Assembly: GCA_964472725.1 (NCBI GenBank)
Contig: CAYYLZ010000070.1
Location: 1 to 9,428, forward strand
Source: RGIG6375 sp964472725
GTDB lineage: Bacteria > Bacillota > Clostridia > Oscillospirales > Oscillospiraceae
DNA length: 9,428 nucleotides
Direction of reading: 5' to 3'
Position 1 is the first letter of the stretch, and every line of letters begins with the position of its first letter. The notes beneath the pieces were generated by a model. That model was not told the origin of the DNA and ran no database searches. It saw only the letters and a list, made by a program, of their open reading frames with translations. Positions 1 through 5,546 of the stretch are shown one piece after another. Made by a program: the position numbers and the translations under genes.

Positions 1-1
1 T

Positions 2-958
2 GCCTGTTTTGGTCTGCATATCGGCCGTAACGGCAACTGGCAGTGGAACATGAACGTGGAAAAAATCGACATGACCTATATGTCGGTTGAGGAAAAGTGC
101 CTGATTCTGGATGAACTGCCCATCGGCGCGGCGCTGTGTTTCCCTGGCCATGAGATGCTGTACCTGGGCAAGGTGGATGGAAAATATTACGTCATCAGCA
201 CCGTCAGCAGCATTATAAGTCCGAATACCGGAAAACGGCTTCGCACCAGAGGTGTCATGATCAACACGCTGGATGTGAAACGAGCCAATGGCCAGAACTG
301 GCTGCAGGCGCTGAACGAGGCGTTCATGCCCTGCTATGCGAAGCTGGCGGGCAAGGATTACGACTTCCCCGACCTGCAATGGTATCACGACGGCGTGGCT
401 TACTGTCTGAAAAACGGCATCCTGAGCAATCATGAGGATGGTTCCTTCGGCATCGGTGAGAACGTCAGCCGCAGCACGCTGGCCCAGACGCTTTGGACCG
501 TGGCCGGAAAGCCGGAGACGGAGGCAGAATGTACCTTTGTCGATGTCCCGGAAGATCACGCCGCCAGAACCGCCATCATCTGGGCGGCAAACGCGGGCAT
601 TATGGTCGGATACAGCGATACGGTCTTTGGAACGCAGGACGCGGCCACCCGCCAGCAGATGGTCACCGCACTGTGGCGTTTTGAGCAAATGCAGGAGAGC
701 TCTGTTGACGCAGCCAGCCATGACCTGACAGGATTTAAAGACACTGACAGTATCCACAGCTATGCCCAAGATGCTTTCCGTTGGGCCTGCGGTACAGGAA
801 TCGTGGCCGGTAACGGCAGCGGGCAGCTTTGTCCCGGTGATGCGCTGCGGCGCGAGCAACTGGCCGTGATGCTGTATCGATACAACCGACTGACGAAGGT
901 GCAGGCTGACGAATCAAACCGAACAGTTGAAGACAGCGAAACTGTAGCAGGTGCATGA
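2..958 (+). CDS. NlpC/P60-type cell-wall peptidase with three SLH domains, 5' end missing
   Basis: The frame is open from the left edge (codons start at base 2), so the beginning of the gene lies outside the window; the ATG at 50 sits inside the conserved stretch WQWNMNVEKID and is not the real start. Counting from that ATG, residues 1-100 match the second half of an NlpC/P60 peptidase domain of the SH3-NlpC/P60 type: the segment FPGHEMLYLG (31-40) carries the histidine (H34) expected of the Cys-His catalytic pair, followed by DGKYYVIS. The catalytic cysteine would lie upstream of the window. Three SLH repeats follow, about 105-152, 162-213 and 228-281, each beginning F-x-D and ending in the pattern of SxxxLAxxLW or RREQLAVMLYR. 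SLH repeats usually hold proteins on pyruvylated secondary wall polymer, so the product is probably an exported, wall-anchored peptidoglycan hydrolase. The last 20 residues are acidic and low in structure. Third catalytic residue not identified. Confidence 0.88.
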   Translation, partial: ACFGLHIGRNGNWQWNMNVEKIDMTYMSVEEKCLILDELPIGAALCFPGHEMLYLGKVDGKYYVISTVSSIISPNTGKRLRTRGVMINTLDVKRANGQNWLQALNEAFMPCYAKLAGKDYDFPDLQWYHDGVAYCLKNGILSNHEDGSFGIGENVSRSTLAQTLWTVAGKPETEAECTFVDVPEDHAARTAIIWAANAGIMVGYSDTVFGTQDAATRQQMVTALWRFEQMQESSVDAASHDLTGFKDTDSIHSYAQDAFRWACGTGIVAGNGSGQLCPGDALRREQLAVMLYRYNRLTKVQADESNRTVEDSETVAGA

Positions 959-1140
959 ACCGAACTACTCCCGCTGAAAAACAATTCCAGCACAATTTTT
1001 CAGTCGACCGTTGTTTAATATCCAGGAATCTCTTCATGCCTTGTCTTTGAATATAGCGTATCACGACCTGCGGTGCCCTAGTAAGAAAAGCAGCTAATGA
1101 GACTTGGAATCAGAGTTGACTTCAAAACACAAATAAAACA

Positions 1141-1176
1141 GTAGAGCTCCGTTGGGATATTCCAACGGAGCTCTAC
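1141..1176. terminator. Perfect 15-bp palindromic hairpin, probable intrinsic terminator
   Basis: GTAGAGCTCCGTTGG at 1141-1155 pairs without mismatch with 1162-1176 around a 6-base loop. On the minus strand the stem is followed by a T-rich run (CTGTTTTATTTGTG), so as a terminator it best serves minus-strand transcription, that is, the former HAD gene at 1412-1736. On the plus strand the following bases (TTGTGACC) are only weakly T-rich, but the hairpin may still stop transcription from the SLH gene 180 bases upstream. A dispersed palindromic repeat is the alternative. Confidence 0.6.
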
Positions 1177-1346
1177 TTGTGACCTCATAAACAGCCACAG
1201 ACGGCTTCGGGACACTTGAAAATTATGCAGTCAAAGATGTCTTGAAAGGAAATAAAATCGAGAAGAAGCGACTAAAAACGATTGGGAATGGCACGAAAAA
1301 TAGTTTCACACCTTTTTACCCTTTTTGTGGTTTTAAGGCACAATGA

Positions 1347-1377
1347 ACCTCCCTTAGCCGAGATGACAGAGGGAGGT
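1347..1377. repeat. Small inverted repeat, possible degenerate repeat-element remnant
   Basis: ACCTCCCT at 1347-1354 is mirrored by AGGGAGGT at 1370-1377, with a 15-base loop. There is no T-run on either side strong enough for a terminator. Ends of the CCTCCCT/AGGGAGG kind are common in short intergenic repeats of gut Clostridia, so this may be an eroded copy; it also lies just beyond the stop codon of the HAD remnant. Confidence 0.35.
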
Positions 1378-1411
1378 ATAAATGTCATCAGCCCGACAAA
1401 GTGGCATTTGG

Positions 1412-1736
1412 TTACTCGAATATTTCTTTCAAATCCGACAGATTGTCAATCACCCAATCAGCGACATCCTTCCCAATTCAATATTTTGGTATATTAATAA
1501 TCCCTTTCTAATCCAAACGGTTTCCATACCAAGGGATTTCGCCGGGGCGATATCATTATCAAGCCTATCGCCGACCATTACTGAATTATGCGGCTGGCAT
1601 CCAGCCAATTCAACTCTTTTGCTATCAAAAGTGGAAAATGTAATGTTGGTTTCTTCAATCATCTCTCTGGCTCTGTGGTCTATGCTTCTGTTTCATCAAC
1701 AAGTGTTGACCCAGCATCAAAGAAAATCCATTTCAC
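1412..1736 (-). pseudogene. HAD-family hydrolase remnant (frameshifts and internal deletion)
   Basis: Reading the minus strand from a GTG at 1736 gives KWIFFDAGSTLVDETEA, the HAD motif I with the DxGST phosphate-accepting signature. A stop (TAG, 1682-1680) follows at once, but dropping one base shift there restores DHRAREMIEETNITF, the expected continuation. After about residue 38 the frame runs straight into ELAGCQPHNSVMVGDR and LDNDIAPAKSLGMETVWIRKG (about 1500-1620), which is HAD motif IV (GDxxxND) near the C-terminus. Roughly 100 residues, including the cap and motifs II-III, are missing between them. A second single-base loss near 1470 produces a premature stop at 1450; correcting it gives KDVADWVIDNLSDLKEIFE and a stop at 1414-1412. 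Three independent lesions make this a dead gene. The family comprises phosphatases of small metabolites; the original substrate is unknown. The matching pieces on both sides of each lesion make the identification firm. Confidence 0.85.
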
Positions 1737-1779
1737 AGCCAAGAAAATCACCCCTGACAATTCAGACTTATCTTTCAGT

Positions 1780-1875
1780 TTACTTTACTGCCCTTTTCAA
1801 CGCTTGGCAATTTTGCCGAAGATTATTTCGACCACAATCGGGGTGAAAGGGACCCGGAAAATAAGCGATTGCCAT
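1780..1875 (-). CDS. Possible 31-residue short ORF, unrecognised
   Basis: An ATG at 1875 opens a 31-codon frame reading MAIAYFPGPFHPDCG then RNNLRQNCQALKRAVK and a TAA at 1782-1780. A GAAGGA sequence precedes the ATG by only about 3 bases, closer than usual. The peptide has an aromatic, proline-rich front, two cysteines and a basic end. I do not recognise it. It lies directly upstream of the HAD remnant on the same strand and opposite the promoter of the MFS gene. At this length the frame could easily be chance or part of a decayed longer gene. Confidence 0.2.
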   Translation of the reverse strand: MAIAYFPGPFHPDCGRNNLRQNCQALKRAVK

Positions 1876-1897
1876 TCGTCCTTCGATGGTGTATAAT
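1869..1897 (+). promoter_or_regulatory. Sigma-A-type promoter of the MFS/DUF362 operon
   Basis: TTGCCA at 1869-1874 and TATAAT at 1892-1897 are separated by exactly 17 bases, a near-consensus housekeeping promoter. Transcription would begin near 1904, giving a leader of about 34 bases before the MFS start. TAATT (1894-1898) and AATTA (1908-1912) form a small inverted repeat across the start point that could be an operator, but that is weak evidence. Confidence 0.75.
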
Positions 1898-1937
1898 TAT
1901 TTAGTACAATTACAAAACCTCACGGAAGGACGATATC

Positions 1938-3161
1938 ATGAAAACCAAAACCAACATGAAAATGCTGAAGCTGACGATACTGGTTATCGCCATGTTTCAG
2001 ATGCCCACGCTGGCTATCTCCCCCGCTATTTCCAAGATAATGTCCCAGTTCGGCAGAGAGCTGGCCACCGTTCAGACCGCTCTGCAGATACCCAACCTGG
2101 TTTCCCCCTTCGCCGCTATTCTTGCCTCCATCATCGTAGCGAAGGCCAAGGGCAAGCTTCCCAAGAAATATGTTATCATCTTCGGCCTCGGCTGCATCGT
2201 TGTTGCCGCCACCGGCATAGTCCTTTTCAGCAACCAGTTCTGGACTCTCTACCTTTGGGGCGCCCTTATCGGCATCTCCATCGGTCTGTTTATCCCCACC
2301 ACTGCCAGCCTTATGATGGACAGCTTTGACGAGGACGCCGTCCGCGTCATTTCCGGTCAGCAGACCTCCTTCATCAACATCGGCGGTATCATTATGAGCA
2401 TTCTCGGCGGACTGCTTGCCGACATGATTTGGTTCGGCGGTTACCTGACCTTCTACTTCGGCGTGCCCATAATCATTCTCTGCATCATCTATCTGCCCAC
2501 CAAGGCCCGCATTCAGGAGGCTGCCGCTGTCGAAGCTTCCTCCGGCGTGCCCGCCGAGGACAAGAGCAAGTTCAACTGGAACGTAGCTTTCTACGGCTTC
2601 TGCATTTTCTTCTTCATGATGTGCTCCAACGTAAGCGGCCCCAACCTGTCCGTCTACGTTATTGACCAGCTGAAAATAGGCACCTCCAGCACCACCGGCT
2701 ACATAAGCGCAGTGCAGATGTTGGGCGGCGCATGCAGCGGTATGCTCTTCAGCAAGCTTTCCTCCAAGCTCCGCGACTACATGATCCCCATGGCTTTTCT
2801 TACCCTCTGCATCGGTTTCACCGTGCTGGGCACCGCAAGCTCTCTGGTAATGATATTCATCGGCGCTTTCCTCACCGGCAGCGCCATGAGTATGTGCATG
2901 CCCCAGTGCATGTTCTCCATCTCCCTCTACGTTGACGAGCACAGCTCCACCTTCGCCAACGCCATTTCTTCCAGCATAGCTCCCAGCCTTGGCGGCTTCC
3001 TCTCTCCCGTCATCTTCACTCCCCTCACCACCGCTCTCTTCGGCGAGGCTGTAAGCTCCCGCTACCTCTTCCTCTCCGGCGTGACCCTCGTTCTCTGCGT
3101 GCTGTTGGTCGTCATCATGACCGCCCGCAAGAAGAGCGGCAAGACCAAGGGTTGGAATTGA
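1938..3161 (+). CDS. MFS transporter, 12 transmembrane helices
   Basis: This 407-residue integral membrane protein has the size and layout of a major facilitator superfamily transporter, which moves small solutes by proton- or solute-coupled exchange. Hydrophobic segments fall at about 11-30, 50-70, 78-97, 103-123, 142-162, 170-187, 215-236, 252-273, 281-300, 302-322, 338-362 and 376-394. A polar central loop (about 188-214, with EDKSKFNW) divides the two six-helix halves, and the tail is short and basic (ARKKSGKTKG). The loop after helix 2 is basic (AKAKGKLPKK), in the place of the usual A-motif loop, though the canonical GxLaDrxGrk is not clear. The start is supported by GGAAGGA 7 bases upstream. 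The DUF362 gene follows 47 bases later on the same strand with no terminator between, so the two are very likely co-transcribed. Substrate cannot be told. Sequence-level subfamily not assigned. Confidence 0.9.
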   Translation: MKTKTNMKMLKLTILVIAMFQMPTLAISPAISKIMSQFGRELATVQTALQIPNLVSPFAAILASIIVAKAKGKLPKKYVIIFGLGCIVVAATGIVLFSNQFWTLYLWGALIGISIGLFIPTTASLMMDSFDEDAVRVISGQQTSFINIGGIIMSILGGLLADMIWFGGYLTFYFGVPIIILCIIYLPTKARIQEAAAVEASSGVPAEDKSKFNWNVAFYGFCIFFFMMCSNVSGPNLSVYVIDQLKIGTSSTTGYISAVQMLGGACSGMLFSKLSSKLRDYMIPMAFLTLCIGFTVLGTASSLVMIFIGAFLTGSAMSMCMPQCMFSISLYVDEHSSTFANAISSSIAPSLGGFLSPVIFTPLTTALFGEAVSSRYLFLSGVTLVLCVLLVVIMTARKKSGKTKGWN

Positions 3162-3208
3162 TTAGGCATTCAGCATTGTAAACCCACTCTTAACAGGAGG
3201 TAATAATA

Positions 3209-4087
3209 ATGGCAAAAGTACTTTTTACCCGCGACATTTCCCCCGAGGGTCTTATTCGCATTTACGAAGCTCTCGGCATTGAACTTAAGGGCAAGACCGC
3301 AGTGAAGATATCCACCGGCGAGCCCGGCGGTCACAACTTCCTGCAGCCCGCGCTCATAGGCGGCCTCGTTAACAAAATCGAGGGCACCATCTGCGAATGC
3401 AACACCGCTTATCCCGGCGGCCGCAACATGAGCGAAGTCCACTGGCAGACCATCCGCGACCATGGTTTCTACGACATCGCCCCCTGCGACATCATGGACG
3501 AAGAGGGCGAGAAGGCCATCCCCGTAAAGGACGGCTTCCACCTGAAGGAAAACGTTGTCGGCACCCACATCGACAATTATGATTCCATGCTCGTGCTCTC
3601 CCACTTCAAGGGTCATGTATTCGGTGGCTTCGGCGGTGCGCTGAAGAACATGTCCATTGGTCTGGCTTCCTCCCGCGGCAAGCTCCTTATCCACAACGCC
3701 GGCGCAGGCGATGCCTTCGACACCATTTTCCAGACCGTTCAGGATCATTTCCTCGAATCCATGGCAGATGCCTGCAAGTCCATCATCGACCACTACGGTG
3801 CTGAGAACATGGTCTACATCAATGTAGCCAACAAGATTTCCCCCGACTGCGACTGCTCCGCAAATCCCAAGGATCCCGTCATGGCAGACATCGGCATCTT
3901 CGCCTCCCTCGACCCCGTTGCCGTTGACCAGGCCTGCGTAGACGCTGTCTACAATTCCGATGACGAGGGCCGCGCCGAGATAATCGAGCGCATGGAAGGC
4001 CGCCACGGTATCCACGTTGTTGAAGCCGCAGCAGAACTCGGCCTCGGCAGCCGCGAATACGAATTCGTCAACATCGACGCAAGATAA
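3209..4087 (+). CDS. DUF362 domain protein without ferredoxin module
   Basis: The 292-residue product matches the DUF362 family (PF04015): the segment HFKGHVFGGFGGALKNMSIG (132-151) with its LKN core, and DIGIFASLDPVAVDQACVDA (227-246) are the family's most recognisable blocks. A CDC pair (C214, C216) within ISPDCDCSANP and further cysteines at 62, 64 and 93 could bind metal or an iron-sulphur centre. Many DUF362 proteins carry an inserted 4Fe-4S ferredoxin module with CxxCxxC spacing; none is present, which explains the shorter length. No signal peptide or membrane segment is seen, so it is probably cytoplasmic. AGGAGGT lies 8 bases before the ATG, a very strong ribosome binding site. The gene is the second of the MFS operon and ends at an intrinsic terminator. 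The biochemical function of the family is not established, so none is assigned; a redox or metal-dependent role is speculation. Confidence 0.88.
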   Translation: MAKVLFTRDISPEGLIRIYEALGIELKGKTAVKISTGEPGGHNFLQPALIGGLVNKIEGTICECNTAYPGGRNMSEVHWQTIRDHGFYDIAPCDIMDEEGEKAIPVKDGFHLKENVVGTHIDNYDSMLVLSHFKGHVFGGFGGALKNMSIGLASSRGKLLIHNAGAGDAFDTIFQTVQDHFLESMADACKSIIDHYGAENMVYINVANKISPDCDCSANPKDPVMADIGIFASLDPVAVDQACVDAVYNSDDEGRAEIIERMEGRHGIHVVEAAAELGLGSREYEFVNIDAR

Positions 4088-4102
4088 GTTTCTATTATAT
4101 GC

Positions 4103-4134
4103 AAAAAGCGCCTGTTCGGTTGAACAGGCGCTTT
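4103..4134 (+). terminator. Intrinsic terminator of the MFS/DUF362 operon
   Basis: AAAAGCGCCTGTTC at 4103-4116 pairs perfectly with 4121-4134 around the loop GGTT, and the right arm ends in TTTT. It starts 15 bases after the DUF362 stop codon. Confidence 0.92.
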
Positions 4135-4155
4135 TGCTATGTCGAAACAGGTTTT

Positions 4156-4310
4156 GCCTTCTCCCTTGAGGATAAGGTGCCCCGCAGGGGCAGATGAGGG
4201 TCTGCCGATGGCAGCAATATACTGCACTGCAATAAACAATATTTTTATTCGCTTACGCGAATCCCCTCATCAGTCGGCTTCGCCGCCAGCTTCTCCTCAA
4301 GGGAGAAGCC
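4156..4310. mobile_element. MITE-like inverted-repeat element, about 155 bp, non-coding
   Basis: The ends are inverted copies: TTCTCCCTTGAGGATAAGGT from 4159 and, on the other strand from 4307, TTCTCCCTTGAGGAGAAGCT. A second mirrored block lies inside (AGATGAGGG at 4192-4200 against CCCCTCATC at 4263-4271). The interior contains small hairpins: GTGCCCC/GGGGCAG near 4178-4191, CTGCC/GGCAG at 4202-4214, and ATTCGC/GCGAAT at 4247-4262, plus a GGC-TTC-GCC turn near 4276. There is no open frame. TTTGC occurs at 4153-4157 and again at 4311-4315, a possible but not exact target duplication. Elements with this end sequence are, from memory, widespread between genes in gut Clostridia; they are presumed to be moved by a transposase encoded elsewhere. 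It lies between two converging transcription units. Confidence 0.75.
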
Positions 4311-4350
4311 TTTGCAAAAATTCAGTTTTGTTGCAAATATATGTCTTGAT

Positions 4351-4539
4351 TTATACATCACACGGGTCTACTCCCAGCTTTTTGCAGATTTGAATAACAG
4401 TGTCAAACGACGCACCCGCAATACCGCGCGAAAGCAAAGTCATAAGCGTACTGTACGGAACATCAGCTTCTATGGCAAACTGCCGCAGGCTGTCATATTT
4501 ATCGAGGATAAGATTACGCAGCCTTTGCTCCCGGGTCAC
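4351..4539 (-). CDS. Small helix-turn-helix (XRE/Cro-like) protein, 62 residues
   Basis: The product is a single compact DNA-binding fold: LRQFAIEADVPYSTLMTLLS (18-37) is a typical Cro/C1 helix-turn-helix, followed by SFDTVIQICKKLGVDP, the usual fourth and fifth helices of XRE domains. There is no additional effector or oligomerisation domain. The start codon is GTG at 4539-4537, sharing the bases GTGA with the TGA stop of the DeoR gene, and a GGAGG sequence (4551-4547) lies 7 bases upstream inside the DeoR reading frame, which settles the start. This arrangement implies translational coupling and joint regulation with DeoR. It may be an accessory repressor, a DNA-binding partner of the DeoR protein, or a regulator of another locus. 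XRE domains of this size are common in Clostridia and their targets cannot be inferred from sequence. Confidence 0.82.
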   Translation of the reverse strand: MTREQRLRNLILDKYDSLRQFAIEADVPYSTLMTLLSRGIAGASFDTVIQICKKLGVDPCDV

Positions 4540-5312
4540 TTTTCTTCCTCCGTCACCAGTACCTTAACACCTTTTTCCTCAAGCGCGAAAAGGTACTCTT
4601 CGGCGCACTCCCAATCGGTGATCACGGTGTCGAATTCCTCCGCCGCACACACCTTGATGAATGCATCAGTTCCGATTTTTGTTCCCGGCATCAGCAAAAT
4701 TTTTTTACGGCTGTTGCGGATAACCGTGCGCTGAAAGGCTGCTGTTTCGTCCGTGCCGTTGGACAGCCCGAAATCTGCGGTAAATCCCGCCCCGGTAATG
4801 AAACACATGTCAAAATGCATACGGCTGACAAACTCATTTGCAAGGCTGTCTACCAGCGAACCGCTGCGCCGCATTTTTCCGCCTGCAACGTAAACGTCGA
4901 TGTTTTCAAAGTCCCGCAATTCCTTGGCCACATCAACAGAGTTGACCACCACTGTGTAATTGATATTCCGGGGCAAAAGGTTGGTCGCGATGTATCCAAA
5001 AGAACCGCCGGTCAGATAGAGAATGTCGTTTTCCTTTATCATCGCAGCCGCGGCTTTGGCTATCTGCCTGTAGTTCTCAAAAACAGGCATTTCCTCAAAC
5101 TTTCGGTCAACCGGCGGACGCACGCTTACCTGCCGCAGGACTATCGCGCCCCCGTGAGTGCGCTTGCAAAGCCCTCTCCGCTCCAGCTGCCGCAGATCCC
5201 TGCGCGCTGACTCGTCCGAGATACCGTACTTCTCCGTAATTTCTGCAACCGCTATTTTTCCGTTGGTTTCTATAATTTCAGCAATTTCCCGCTGTCTTTC
5301 TTCCGCAAACAT
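4536..5312 (-). CDS. DeoR/GlpR-family transcriptional regulator
   Basis: This 258-residue protein has the two-domain plan and usual length (about 250) of DeoR regulators. Residues 1-56 form the winged helix-turn-helix, with the family signature RRDLRQLERRGLCKRTHGGA (37-56). Residues about 77-235 form the DeoR C-terminal sensor domain, related to sugar-phosphate isomerases: YLTGGSFGYIATNL, VVNSVDVAKEL, VYVAGGKMRRSGSLVD, and TKIGTDAF with VITD. In most members the first of these blocks reads D-x-G-T-T and contacts the sugar phosphate; here it is T-G-G-S-F, so the ligand may be atypical. The start is supported by GAGGTGAT 6 bases upstream. Its own promoter and palindromic sites lie immediately upstream, and a small HTH gene overlaps its 3' end. 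Members usually repress sugar-use genes until a phosphorylated sugar is bound; a link to the nearby sugar kinase is plausible but unproven. Confidence 0.93.
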   Translation of the reverse strand: MFAEERQREIAEIIETNGKIAVAEITEKYGISDESARRDLRQLERRGLCKRTHGGAIVLRQVSVRPPVDRKFEEMPVFENYRQIAKAAAAMIKENDILYLTGGSFGYIATNLLPRNINYTVVVNSVDVAKELRDFENIDVYVAGGKMRRSGSLVDSLANEFVSRMHFDMCFITGAGFTADFGLSNGTDETAAFQRTVIRNSRKKILLMPGTKIGTDAFIKVCAAEEFDTVITDWECAEEYLFALEEKGVKVLVTEEEK

Positions 5313-5324
5313 ATTATCACCTCG

Positions 5325-5347
5325 TCAAATTTGATAATCGAATTCGA
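5325..5347. promoter_or_regulatory. Paired palindromes, candidate DeoR operator
   Basis: TCAAATTTGA (5325-5334) and TCGAATTCGA (5338-5347) are two perfect, closely related 10-bp palindromes with centres 13 bases apart. They sit just downstream of the -10 box of the DeoR promoter, covering about the first 25 transcribed bases and ending next to the ribosome binding site, the classic place for autorepression. A third, imperfect copy (TCGAATTTGC, 5396-5405) lies upstream of the -35 box. Confidence 0.55.
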
Positions 5348-5354
5348 CAAGCAC

Positions 5355-5383
5355 ATATTACCACGCATTCGGAAGCATTTCAA
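5355..5383 (-). promoter_or_regulatory. Promoter of the DeoR / small HTH operon
   Basis: On the minus strand TTGAAA (5383-5378) and TAATAT (5360-5355) are separated by exactly 17 bases. Transcription would start near 5348, about 35 bases ahead of the DeoR start codon. Confidence 0.7.
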
Positions 5384-5395
5384 TATTTTCGGTAA

Positions 5396-5405
5396 TCGAA
5401 TTTGC
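5396..5405. promoter_or_regulatory. Third, imperfect copy of the DeoR candidate operator
   Basis: TCGAATTTGC repeats the palindromic motif found at 5325-5347, and the shared block TAATCGAATT occurs at both 5335-5344 and 5393-5402. It lies about 13 bases upstream of the -35 box, where a distant site could support looping or co-operative binding. Confidence 0.4.
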
Positions 5406-5415
5406 GTATATTTGC

Positions 5416-5492
5416 GGCAGGGGGCACGCTCCTGCCCTACGATACAGGCGCAATGCCACACACCCAACGCAGGGCTGAGGCGTGCCTCAGCC
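5416..5492. repeat. Two GC-rich hairpins in the spacer, possible intergenic repeat
   Basis: GGCAGG (5416-5421) pairs with CCTGCC (5431-5436), and GGCTGAGGC (5473-5481) pairs perfectly with GCCTCAGCC (5484-5492). Neither is followed by a T-run. GC-rich paired hairpins of this type between genes suggest a short dispersed repeat, or structure in the 3' tail of the transcript from the ABC gene if it reads through its terminator. No protein is encoded. Confidence 0.4.
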
Positions 5493-5506
5493 GCCGTATA
5501 AATGCA

Positions 5507-5535
5507 AAACCGGGATACAGTCCGTATCCCGGTTT
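5507..5535 (-). terminator. Intrinsic terminator after the ABC exporter gene
   Basis: AAACCGGGATAC (5507-5518) pairs perfectly with GTATCCCGGTTT (5524-5535) around a 5-base loop. On the minus strand the stem is followed by T then TGCATTT, and it begins 11 bases after the ABC stop codon, so it ends the asnS-kinase-ABC direction of transcription before the DeoR unit. Confidence 0.88.
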
Positions 5536-5546
5536 CTAGTTGTTAA

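Larger units (their letters stand above)
959..1411. other. Gene-poor spacer
   Basis: This 453-base stretch between the SLH gene and the HAD remnant contains no open frame with a ribosome binding site or a recognisable protein. It holds two inverted repeats (1141-1176 and 1347-1377), listed separately. It is richer in A and T than the flanking genes. A 50-codon plus-strand frame ending at about 1343 and a minus-strand frame overlapping the end of the SLH gene were examined and not accepted. Confidence 0.6.

Noticed and set aside
735..1064. A 109-codon minus-strand frame overlapping the end of the SLH gene
   Set aside because: Half of it is antisense to the third SLH repeat. The remainder (RYIQRQGMKRFLDIK...) looked faintly basic and transposase-like, but no motif could be named and no inverted ends are present.
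1194..1343. A plus-strand frame of about 50 codons ending KNSFTPFYPFCGFKAQ
   Set aside because: No start codon with a ribosome binding site, and this length between stops is expected by chance in AT-rich spacer.
1382..1846. A 154-codon open frame on the plus strand across the HAD remnant
   Set aside because: It is antisense to conserved HAD motifs, has no ribosome binding site and resembles no protein.
1894..1912. TAATT/AATTA inverted repeat over the start point of the MFS promoter as an operator
   Set aside because: Five-base arms in AT-rich promoter DNA are expected by chance, so it is not given its own feature.
1920..2942. A 340-codon open frame on the minus strand opposite the MFS gene
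   Set aside because: It is a shadow of the C-ending codon bias of the MFS gene; the product is a low-complexity Gly/Ala/His/Asp string with no fold, while the plus strand has clear membrane helices, promoter and ribosome binding site.
3170..4015. A 281-codon open frame on the minus strand opposite the DUF362 gene
   Set aside because: Same codon-bias effect; Gly/Val/Ala-rich with no motif, and the plus strand encodes recognisable DUF362 blocks.
4153..4315. TTTGC on both sides of the MITE-like element as a target-site duplication
   Set aside because: The right copy is two bases beyond the point where the terminal repeat ends, so the duplication is not exact; it is noted only as possible.
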